Source: Streptomyces sp. H39-S7 (GTDB lineage Bacteria > Actinomycetota > Actinomycetes > Streptomycetales > Streptomycetaceae). From it: 64,000 bases of DNA. Under the pieces are notes generated by a model that made no database searches, was not told the origin of the DNA, and worked only from the letters and a program-made list of their open reading frames with translations. The DNA lies in assembly GCF_027158205.1 (NCBI RefSeq), contig NZ_JAPVLU010000020.1:1-64000 (forward strand). Direction: 5' to 3'. The position numbers were made by a program, and so were the translations under genes. Shown piece by piece: positions 32,882-39,941 of the stretch (its first letter is position 1; each line of letters opens with the position of its first letter).

Positions 32882-33340
32882 ATGCGCACCTGGCCTGCGC
32901 GCCGCTGGGCTGTCGCCCTCGTGGTTGCCGTCGTCGCGGCGATTGTCATCGGCGTGCCGACCGGAATCATTCGCACGTCCCTGTACACGCGGATGACTCC
33001 GGTTCTGTGGTGGAACTACCCCGTGTGGCTGCTGAGTTCCGTGCTGGAGGGGCTGTTGGTAGCGACCTACGTTCGGGCGGGCGAGCCGACCGAGGCTGAG
33101 GCGCCCGCAGCTCCCACACGCCCGCGAACTGCCCGAGCGCTGAGCGCGGGCGTCCTATCGGCCTTTGCCGTGGGCTGCCCCATCTGCAACAAACTCGTCG
33201 TCCTGGCTCTCGGCGTGAGCGGGGCACTGTCCTACTTCGCACCTGTCCAGCCGGTACTGGCGGTCGCGTCGCTGGCGCTCTTGGGCCACGCGTTCGTCCG
33301 GCGCATCCGCACCGCGAACGCGTGCGCACTGCCTTCATGA
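32882..33340 (+). CDS. four-helix membrane protein with conserved GCPICNK motif
   Basis: The 152-aa protein has helices at WAVALVVAVVAAIVIGVPTG, NYPVWLLSSVLEGLLVATYV, ALSAGVLSAFAVGCPICNKL with VVLALG, and VQPVLAVASLALLGHAFV. The third helix carries GCPICNK, a CxxC-like pair near a membrane face, which recurs in actinobacterial and cyanobacterial proteins of unknown function. Start ATG 32882 has TGAGGAG eight bases upstream; the longer frame is less likely. It overlaps lnt by ATGA and thus heads the lnt operon. A thiol or metal redox role is suggested by CPIC but not shown. Confidence 0.65.
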   Translation: MRTWPARRWAVALVVAVVAAIVIGVPTGIIRTSLYTRMTPVLWWNYPVWLLSSVLEGLLVATYVRAGEPTEAEAPAAPTRPRTARALSAGVLSAFAVGCPICNKLVVLALGVSGALSYFAPVQPVLAVASLALLGHAFVRRIRTANACALPS

Positions 33341-33993
33341 GTCGGAGCTTCATGGCAGGCCAATGGAAACATGCCGTGTCCACGCGCGAGTCGGTGCTGG
33401 CTGCTGTTGGTGGGTTGGCGCTCTATGCCAGCTTCCCGCCCATTGGGATGTGGTTCCTCGCTCCGCTCGGGCCGATGCTGCTCATCCTTGCCGTACGGGG
33501 TCACCCGAAGCGGCCGGCCTTCATCGCAGGTCTCGTCTTCGGGCTGGCGTTCTTCGGCCCGCTGATCGCCTGGCTGGCCAACCTCGATCTTCTGCCGTGG
33601 CTTGCGCTCACCGCCGCCCAGTCTTTGATCTTCGCGCTGGCGGCGACGGCACTGCCAAGGCTTCTGTCCGCGAGAGCGTGGCCGCTGTACGCGGCCGCGT
33701 GGTGGGTGGAGGTGGAGGCCCTTCGCAGCCGGGCGCCGTTGGGCGGCTTTCCATGGGGCAAGGTGGCCTTCAGTCAGGCCGATGCGATTTATGCCGCGTG
33801 GGCCGCAGTCGGCGGTGCGCCGTTTCTGTCGTTCATCACCGCCCTGTTCGGCTCTCTTCTGGTCTACGGTGCGGTGACGCTGCGCACCAGGCGGCCCGCG
33901 GTGTTGGCCACGGCCTGTTGTGTCGTCATCGCGATAGCCGCCCCACCCCTCGCCCTTCCCGGCCAGAGCGGCGCCGGGAACAGCGCCGTGCTA

Positions 33994-35147
33994 GTGTCCT
34001 GCGCCAGTAGTTGCTCGTTAGATGCTGTGTGACTTCTACTGCTGGTGCATCGCTGCCTCGTCGGGGCCCGAAACTGGAGCCGTTACTGCTGTGCGCGGAT
34101 GAGCGGGCGGCGTTGGAGCGATGGACGCGTCGGGCGACATCGGCCCAGGCCCTGGCCTTGCGCGCGCGGATCGTGCTGGCGTGCGCAGGGCCGGAGGTAC
34201 CGCCGATCGTTACGGTTGCCCGGGATCTGCGGGTGAGCGCGGACACCGTTCGCAAGTGGCGGCGGCGGTTCCTCGTCGACCGGCTGGACGGTCTGGTCGA
34301 TGAGCCCCGGCCGGGCCGGCCGCCCACGATCGATGTCGGTCAGGTGGAGGCGGTCGTGGTCGCGACTTTGGAGGAGATTCCGAAGAACGCCACTCACTGG
34401 TCGCGGAAGTCGATGGCGGACCACAGTGGTCTGTCGAAGTCCACGGTTGGCAGGATCTGGCGGAGGTTCCAACTCAAGCCGCACCTGACGGACACGTTCA
34501 AGTTGTCGACCGACCCGTTGTTCGTGGAGAAGGTCTACGACGTCGTCGGACTGTACTTCAACCCGCCCGAGGGCGCCGTGGTTCTCTCGGTGGACGAGAA
34601 GTCCCAGATTCAGGCGCTGGACCGGTCCCAGCCGGTGTTGCCGATAATGCCGGGCATGCCTGAGCGCCGTACTCACGACTACGTCCGCAACGGATTGACC
34701 ACCTTGTTCGCCGCATTCGATGTCTCCACCGGCCAGGTCATCAGCGCCCTGCACCGCAGACATCGGGCGGCGGAGTTCAAGAAGTTCCTTATCTGCATCG
34801 ACAAGGAGGTGCCCGCGCACCTGCAGGTGCACCTGATCGTGGACAACTACGGCACGCACAAAACTCCGGCGATCAGGACGTGGCTCAGCAAACACCCCCG
34901 GTTCCAGATGCACTTCACCCCGACCGGATCCTCGTGGATCAACCAGGTCGAGCGATGGTTCGGCTTCCTGGCCGACCAGATGATCCGCCGGGGCGCCCAC
35001 AAGAACGTCCAAAACCTCGAAGCCGACATCCGCGCCTGGGTGAAGAACTGGAACGAGGACCCCAAGCCGTTCATCTGGACCAAGACAGCGGAAGAGATCC
35101 TCGACTCCCTCGCCCGTTTCTGCCGACGGATCTCTGGCGCAGGACAC
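33994..35147 (+). mobile_element. IS630-family insertion sequence inside lnt
   Basis: The element is 1154 bp. Its ends are perfect 14-bp inverted repeats, GTGTCCTGCGCCAG at 33994-34007 and CTGGCGCAGGACAC at 35134-35147. Both sides carry the duplicated TA target (33992-33993 and 35148-35149), as IS630/Tc1 elements require. Removing the element and one TA restores GTG-CTA-GCC and the lnt frame. The perfect ends and open transposase point to a recent insertion. Confidence 0.92.
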
Positions 35148-35150
35148 TAG
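34029..35150 (+). CDS. IS630-family transposase
   Basis: The protein of about 373 aa has an N-terminal helix-turn-helix pair (VTVARDLRVSADTVRKWRRR and MADHSGLSKSTVGRIWRRF) and a DDE domain: VVLSVDEKSQIQALDRSQP (first Asp), LIVDNYGTHKTPAIRTW (second Asp) and TPTGSSWINQVERWFGFLAD (Glu). GTG 34029 is taken as start; TTG 34011 is also possible. The TAG stop uses the TA of the target duplication plus the next base, so the stop is supplied by the insertion site itself. Confidence 0.9.
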   Translation: MTSTAGASLPRRGPKLEPLLLCADERAALERWTRRATSAQALALRARIVLACAGPEVPPIVTVARDLRVSADTVRKWRRRFLVDRLDGLVDEPRPGRPPTIDVGQVEAVVVATLEEIPKNATHWSRKSMADHSGLSKSTVGRIWRRFQLKPHLTDTFKLSTDPLFVEKVYDVVGLYFNPPEGAVVLSVDEKSQIQALDRSQPVLPIMPGMPERRTHDYVRNGLTTLFAAFDVSTGQVISALHRRHRAAEFKKFLICIDKEVPAHLQVHLIVDNYGTHKTPAIRTWLSKHPRFQMHFTPTGSSWINQVERWFGFLADQMIRRGAHKNVQNLEADIRAWVKNWNEDPKPFIWTKTAEEILDSLARFCRRISGAGH

Positions 35151-36118
35151 CCGTGGTCCAGGGGAATGTGGAACGGGAACGCACCCTGGCCGAGCAGGCG
35201 CGCGTGCGCGGCGTGGCGCAGAACACCGCCTCGGAGACAGCACTGCTGGCAGCGGCGGTGCGCCGGGGAAAAGTGGAGCGACCCGACATCACGCTGTGGC
35301 CCGAGAATTCTCTTGATAGTGATCCGACACACGATCTCACCCTGGGGGCGCTGGTCACCGACTCCGTTCGGGTCCTCGACGGCCCGCTCCTCATAGGGGC
35401 GATCCTGGACGGCCCGGACGGCAGGTCCTACAACGCTGGTCAGCTGTGGATCCCCGGCCAGGGTCCTGTCACCTCCTATGCCAAGCGACAACTGGTCCCT
35501 TTCGGCGAGTACATTCCCGCCCGCAGCCTGCTCGGTGGCCTCGGCTCCCTGCAGTTGATCCCTCGCGATTTCGCTCCCGGCACCTCGCAGGCGCCACTGA
35601 AGGTCGGGGCGATCCGCCTGGGGGACGTCATCTGTTACGAGGTCGCCAATGACGGGCTCGTCCGTGACGCCGTGCGGGCCGGCGCGAACCTCCTCGTTGT
35701 GCAGACCAACAACGCGACGTATGAGCGTGGTCTGCAGGCAGGTCAGTCCGAGCAGCAGCTTGCGATGGCCCGGATCAGGGCCATCGAGTTCGGGCGGAGC
35801 GTCGCGCTGGCATCCACCAGCGGCGTCAGCGCCATTGTCGCCCCGGGCGGGACGGTCATCGACCGTGCGGGTACTTGGCGAAGTGCTTACCTGGTGGAGC
35901 GGGTCCCACTGGCCGACGGCCACACGCTCGCGGAGCGTCTGGGCGCGTGGCCCGAGGCTCTGCTCGCAGCCCTTGCGCTGGCGGGGCTCGTCCGCCGTCC
36001 GGGTCGCCGGCATCGCGGCGCCAGTACGCCCTCCGTGCGGGATGCTCCTTTGACACGCCTTGGCGCTGGCTGACAACCGTCCGAGCCGTGCCGCCCTGAT
36101 CGACCATGGCCAACCATT

Positions 36119-36133
36119 TACTAATCTACTTAG
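36119..36133. promoter_or_regulatory. BlaI-type operator candidate before lgt
   Basis: TACTAATCTACTTAGC has TACTAA, CTAC and a CTAA...TTAG dyad. It lies 23 bases before the lgt ATG and is followed by TTTATACT, a fair -10 region, at 36141-36148. Confidence 0.5.
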
Positions 36134-36155
36134 CTGATACGTTTATACTCGGGGC

Positions 36156-37019
36156 ATGCAGCTCGCTTACCTGCCCAGCCCGCCGACCGGCGTGATCCAC
36201 CTGGGCCCCTTCCCCTTGAGGGCCTATGCCTTCTGCATCATCGTCGGCGTGGCGGTCGCGCTGTGGATCGGCAACCGTCGCTGGGTGGCGCGCGGCGGCA
36301 GTCGGCACACGATCGGGGACATCACTATCTGGGCCGTGCCCTTCGGCCTCGTCGGCGGACGTCTTGACCACGTGATCACCAGCCCCGACGCCTATTTCGG
36401 CCGGGGAGGGGATCCGATCCGGGCGCTGTACATCTGGCAGGGGGGTCTTGGAATCTGGGGGGCCGTGGTGCTCGGCGGCGTGGGGGCCTGGATCGGTTGC
36501 CGGCGGCTGGGCGTGTCCTTTCCTGCGTACGCCGACGCGGTGGCTCCGGGACTTGCCGTCGCCCAGGCGCTGGGCCGCTGGGGCAACTGGTTCAACCAGG
36601 AACTGTATGGAAAGCCCACTACCCTGCCGTGGGGTCTGGAGATCAGTCCGCTGCACCGGATGCCCGGAAGTCTGGACGTAGCGACCTACCACCCCACGTT
36701 TCTCTACGAGTTCTTCTGGGACCTCGGTGTGGCCCTCCTGGCCATCTGGGCCGGCCGCCGTTTCCGTCTCGGCCATGGCCGCACCTTCGCCCTGTATGCC
36801 GCTGCGTACACCGTCGGCCGGTTCTGGATCGAGTACCTGCGGATCGATGAAGCCCACCACTTCCTCGGCCTGCGCCTGAACGACTGGACATCGATCGCCG
36901 TGTTCGCCGGTGCCATCGCCTACCTCGTGATCTCGTCCCGGCTGCACCCGGGCCAAGAGGATGTGGCAGACGTCGGCGTCCGGACAGCAGCCCCCGCCGA
37001 GGAGAGGACGAGCGCATGA
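36156..37019 (+). CDS. lgt: prolipoprotein diacylglyceryl transferase
   Basis: The 287-aa, seven-helix protein has the Lgt landmarks: IHLGPFPLRAYAFCIIVGVA at the N-terminus, GLVGGRLDHVITSPD with the loop Arg, the signature GRWGNWFNQELYGKPTTLPW and YHPTFLYEFFWDLGVALLA. The last part is YTVGRFWIEYLRIDEAHHFL, with the Arg and Glu needed for activity. It attaches diacylglycerol to the lipobox Cys of prolipoproteins such as those at 11.7 and 18.6 kb. Actinomycetes have a housekeeping lgt, so this is an accessory copy within the island. The stop overlaps the next gene by ATGA. Confidence 0.92.
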   Translation: MQLAYLPSPPTGVIHLGPFPLRAYAFCIIVGVAVALWIGNRRWVARGGSRHTIGDITIWAVPFGLVGGRLDHVITSPDAYFGRGGDPIRALYIWQGGLGIWGAVVLGGVGAWIGCRRLGVSFPAYADAVAPGLAVAQALGRWGNWFNQELYGKPTTLPWGLEISPLHRMPGSLDVATYHPTFLYEFFWDLGVALLAIWAGRRFRLGHGRTFALYAAAYTVGRFWIEYLRIDEAHHFLGLRLNDWTSIAVFAGAIAYLVISSRLHPGQEDVADVGVRTAAPAEERTSA

Positions 37020-37270
37020 ACGACAGGCAAGTGGCCAGCACGAGGAGCACCAAGATCAAAATCGGCAGGGTGCACACTCGGCCTATGCCGTCCCGGATCT
37101 TGGGGTGGACTCTGTTCGTCCTGAGCGTCGTGGTTCTCGTCGTGAACTGGATCGAGGAGTTCAGCAGCCTGGAGGCCCTCCCAGGAGGCCACTCGGCCTT
37201 TTACCTCGCGGGGGGCATCGTTGCAGCCGTCGTCGGACTATGGGCGGCCGGGGTAATGGATGCGAAGTAG
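37016..37270 (+). CDS. small two-helix membrane protein, function unknown
   Basis: The 84-aa protein has a basic start (RSTKIKIGRVHTRPMPSRI), a helix (LGWTLFVLSVVVLVVNWIEE), a short outer loop (FSSLEALPGGHSAFYLAGG) and a second helix (IVAAVVGLWAAGVMDAK). It overlaps lgt by ATGA and is probably co-translated. It resembles small membrane proteins common in actinobacteria but I can give no function. Confidence 0.6.
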   Translation: MNDRQVASTRSTKIKIGRVHTRPMPSRILGWTLFVLSVVVLVVNWIEEFSSLEALPGGHSAFYLAGGIVAAVVGLWAAGVMDAK

Positions 37271-37477
37271 CTGACGGCACTATCCGCCCGCCCGCACTCG
37301 AGGATCGGCGACATGCCCTCCGTCGGTGTCCCAGCTGCGCACGCGCCTGAGCGCTGGACCTGGACTGGGGGTTTGCGGCTCCGTCTCCTGATGGCTACCC
37401 CCTTGCTTGGACCGCCGGACGGCGACGTCGGTCCGCGTCCGGCGGCATGAGGAGCAGTCGCAGTTCGAGGTGCCGCG

Positions 37478-38923
37478 TCAGGCTGTGGCGGGCGTCTCGG
37501 CCTCTTCGGCAGCCTGCGATGCGCTCGTCGTAGGTGAGCTGCGCAGGGTGAGCAGGGAGGCGAGTGCGCCTGCGGCGGCGAGGGCCGCCGCACCGAGGAA
37601 TGCGGCGGAGAATCCGTTGGTGAGAGCGGTGGGGTTGTCGAGCTGCCGGGCGCCGTGGGCAGCGGCCAGCGCGGTCATGGCGGCGAGACCGAGTGCGGAA
37701 CCGACCTGGTAGCTGGTGTTGACGATGCCCGCGGCCAGGCCCCCTTCTTCTGGGCGGGCACTGGACAGGGCGGTCCCCAGGGAAGGGATGAAGGCCAGCG
37801 ACATACCGACGGCCGCCAGCAGGGACGCGGGCAGGACGTCGACCCAGAAGGTGCCGTCCGCGCGGGCGAAGGACAGCCAGACCATGCCGACGGCCAGCGT
37901 GAACAGCCCAGCGACGATCAAGGGCTTGGGGCTGAAGCGGGCGATCAGTCGCGGCGCGAGGACGATCATCATGATCATGATGGCGACGGTCATGGGGAGC
38001 AGCGCGGAGCCGGAGGCGAACGCGCCCAGTCCGAGCACCTGCTGCAGGTAGAGGTTGAGGAAGAACCACATGGGGATCCAGGCGGCGGCCGTCAGCAGCT
38101 GGGCGATGTTGGCGCCGGCCAGGTTGGGGGCGCGCCAGATGGCCAGGCGCATCAGCGGCTCCTTCCGCTTGGACTGGATGGCGATGAACGCGGCGATCAA
38201 TGCCACTCCCGCCAACAGGACCAGCCAGGTCCGGACCGATCCCCATCCGGTCTCCGGGGCGCGGACAACGGCGTAGACAGCGGTGGCCAGGCCGGCCGTG
38301 ACCGTGACGGCGCCCGCGAGGTCGACCGAGCCGCGACGGGCAGGAGCCGCAGGCATGACGCTCGGGGTAATCGCCAGGACGATCAGAGCGATGGGGATGT
38401 TGATGTAGAACACCCAGGGCCAGCTGGCGTACTGGGTGATGACCCCACCGAGGAAGACGCCGGCGGTGCCGCCCGCCGGGGCGGCCGCGCCGTAGAGGGC
38501 GAAGGCTTTGGCCAGTTCCGCGGGGCGGGAGCCGAACAGCATCATCAGCAGGGTCAGGGCGGACGGTGCGATCAACGCGGCGCCGATCCCCTGCAGAGCG
38601 CGTCCGGACAACTCGACCCAGACCTCGCCGGCGATTCCGGCGGTCAGCGAGCCGACGGCAAGCACGATCCATCCAACGGTGAAGAGCCTCTTGGCGCCGA
38701 ACAGGTCGGACAGTCGGCCGCCGAGCAGCAGCAGGCCGCCGAAAGCCACGACGTAGGCATTGAACACCCACGACAGGTTCTCCTGGGAGAACCCGAGGTC
38801 ACCCTGCATTTCAGGGAGGGCCACGCCGATGATCGACGTATCCATGATCACCATGAACTGGGCCAGGGCGATCAGCGCGAGCGCCGTCCAGCGGCGCGGA
38901 TGAGCGATGGGTGGGGTGGGCAT
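37478..38923 (-). CDS. MFS transporter, DHA2 (14-helix) drug exporter type
   Basis: The protein is 481 aa with fourteen helices. IALAQFMVIMDTSIIGVALP is the DHA2 helix 1 motif D1, GGRLSDLFGAKRLFTVGW is motif A, and GRALQGIGAALIAPSALTLL is motif B. The ATG at 38923 (MPTPPIAHPRR) has AGGAG ten bases before it; longer starts lie in the CsoR operator region. It is divergent from csoR and faces a CsoR site, so copper-dependent expression is likely. The substrate may be a copper-chelating small molecule or an unrelated drug; sequence cannot tell. Confidence 0.85.
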   Translation of the reverse strand: MPTPPIAHPRRWTALALIALAQFMVIMDTSIIGVALPEMQGDLGFSQENLSWVFNAYVVAFGGLLLLGGRLSDLFGAKRLFTVGWIVLAVGSLTAGIAGEVWVELSGRALQGIGAALIAPSALTLLMMLFGSRPAELAKAFALYGAAAPAGGTAGVFLGGVITQYASWPWVFYINIPIALIVLAITPSVMPAAPARRGSVDLAGAVTVTAGLATAVYAVVRAPETGWGSVRTWLVLLAGVALIAAFIAIQSKRKEPLMRLAIWRAPNLAGANIAQLLTAAAWIPMWFFLNLYLQQVLGLGAFASGSALLPMTVAIMIMMIVLAPRLIARFSPKPLIVAGLFTLAVGMVWLSFARADGTFWVDVLPASLLAAVGMSLAFIPSLGTALSSARPEEGGLAAGIVNTSYQVGSALGLAAMTALAAAHGARQLDNPTALTNGFSAAFLGAAALAAAGALASLLTLRSSPTTSASQAAEEAETPATA

Positions 38924-38936
38924 GGCAGGTGCTCCT

Positions 38937-38987
38937 ATACCGGAGGGGGGTATCTTTGAATGAGAGCAACATACCCCCCAGGGGTAT
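38937..38987. promoter_or_regulatory. CsoR operator (and a weaker second site) between MFS gene and csoR
   Basis: ATACCCCCCAGGGGTAT at 38971-38987 is a near-perfect CsoR box with TACCCC...GGGGTA arms. A poorer match, ATACCGGAGGGGGGTAT, lies at 38937-38953 next to the MFS ribosome site. TTGAAT at 38956-38961 may be the -35 of csoR. The two sites could let CsoR repress both directions. Confidence 0.7.
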
Positions 38988-39023
38988 TCCCGGCTAGTCC
39001 GCACGAAGAAGGAAGCTGCCGTC

Positions 39024-39305
39024 ATGAACGGATACGTCAAGGACAAAGACGCCTACCTTTCCCGCTTGCGCCGCATCGAAGGCCAGGTCCGCGGGCTGCA
39101 GGGCATGGTCGACGAGGACGTGTACTGCATCGACGTCCTCACTCAGGTCGCCGCCACCAGCAAGGCACTGCAGGCGGTCGCTCTGGGCCTACTGACCGAT
39201 CACGTGGGGCACTGCCTGGTCGAGGCGGCGAGCCGCAGCGGCGAGGAGGCCAACGCGAAAGTGGAGGAAGCCGCTGCCGCCATCGCCCGCCTGGTGCGCT
39301 CCTAG
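39024..39305 (+). CDS. csoR: CsoR copper-sensing repressor
   Basis: The 93-aa all-helical protein starts MNGYVKDKDAYLSRLRRIEG and continues QVRGLQGMVDEDVYCIDVLT. Cu(I) ligands are Cys35, His60 and Cys64 (LLTDHVGHCLVEAA), the same C-H-C set and spacing as in mycobacterial CsoR. It binds DNA as a tetramer without Cu(I) and lets go when Cu(I) binds. Two near-perfect operators flank the gene, one at 38971 and one before copZ. A second, broken csoR lies at 42361. Confidence 0.95.
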   Translation: MNGYVKDKDAYLSRLRRIEGQVRGLQGMVDEDVYCIDVLTQVAATSKALQAVALGLLTDHVGHCLVEAASRSGEEANAKVEEAAAAIARLVRS

Positions 39306-39331
39306 TGGCTACCCGCAGAGGAGGCGATCTC

Positions 39332-39360
39332 TTGAGTTTATACCCCCTGGGGGTATATTG
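39332..39360 (+). promoter_or_regulatory. copZA promoter with CsoR operator in the spacer
   Basis: TTGAGT (39332-39337) and TATATT (39355-39360) are 17 bases apart. The perfect 19-bp palindrome TATACCCCC-T-GGGGGTATA (39339-39357) fills the spacer and the first bases of the -10 region, so bound CsoR must block RNA polymerase. The next gene, copZ, starts at 39416. Confidence 0.85.
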
Positions 39361-39415
39361 GGGTCCTGGTCGACGGCGCCGAGCCGGCGGCCGCACCGAC
39401 AAATCGGAGGTTCCC

Positions 39416-39682
39416 ATGAGCGCGACCACGTCTACCGTCACGGCCACCTACACCGTCACCGGCATGACCTGCGGGCATTGCGTCTCCTCCGTCACCGAAG
39501 AGGTCACCAAGGTGCCCGGTGTCCGGAGCGTCCACGTCGATCTGGCCACCGCGCAGGTGACGGTGGGCGCCGACAAGCCGCTCGATGACGCTGCCGTCGC
39601 CGCAGCGGTGGAGGAGGCCGGCTACACGGTCACTTCCGTGCCGAAGGAGCGCTCCGGCAGTTGCTGCGGCACCTGCCACTGA
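39416..39682 (+). CDS. copZ: CopZ-type copper chaperone
   Basis: The 88-aa protein has one heavy-metal-associated domain: TYTVTGMTCGHCVSSVTEEV (MxCxxC Cu(I) site), then VPGVRSVHVDLATAQVTVGA and VAAAVEEAGYTVTSV. The tail ERSGSCCGTCH adds three Cys and a His, more than usual, perhaps a second copper site. Start ATG 39416 has GGAGG seven bases upstream. It takes Cu(I) to CopA, whose gene follows after 259 bases, and should shuttle it to CsoR. Confidence 0.92.
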   Translation: MSATTSTVTATYTVTGMTCGHCVSSVTEEVTKVPGVRSVHVDLATAQVTVGADKPLDDAAVAAAVEEAGYTVTSVPKERSGSCCGTCH

Positions 39683-39941
39683 CGCACGGGTCGGGACGGG
39701 CGACCAGCCGGTTGCTCGTCCCGCCACCACAGAATCGCCCTCAGGGCAGCGGCCGGCGCCCGAACGGTCCGAACCTTCCCGGCGGTCCACCCTCCTCGCC
39801 GGTGTGTCAGCCACAACCACTACCCGCCCCCAGTAAGCGCGTCGGCCATGGCGGCGCCTCTCACTGAGAGTTCCTCTCCCACGGGCTTATCGGGCGTGCC
39901 CCGGCCCGGACGCTCACATATGACGATCAAGGAGCACTGTG
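39683..39941. other. copZ-copA spacer
   Basis: The spacer has the hairpin CTCTCACTGAGAG near 39858-39870 but no terminator with a strong stem and no gene. copA translation signals (AAGGAG) are present at its end. Whether copA is co-transcribed or has its own promoter cannot be told. Confidence 0.3.

Larger units (their letters stand above)
33337..36073 (+). pseudogene. lnt: apolipoprotein N-acyltransferase, interrupted by IS630
   Basis: Bases 33337-33993 and 35150-36073 join exactly, in frame, across the insertion (NSAVL then AVVQGNVERERT), giving about 526 aa, the normal Lnt length. The first part has the membrane domain (LALYASFPPIGMWFLAPLGP). The second is the nitrilase-like domain with catalytic Glu in ITLWPENSL, Lys in SYAKRQLVPFGEYIPARS and Cys in GDVICYEVAND, then VVQTNNATY. 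Lnt adds the third acyl chain to lipoproteins in the membrane. The insertion falls between the two domains, so no active enzyme can be made. The gene starts with ATGA overlap at 33337. Streptomyces often carry two lnt genes, so another copy may compensate. Confidence 0.9.
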
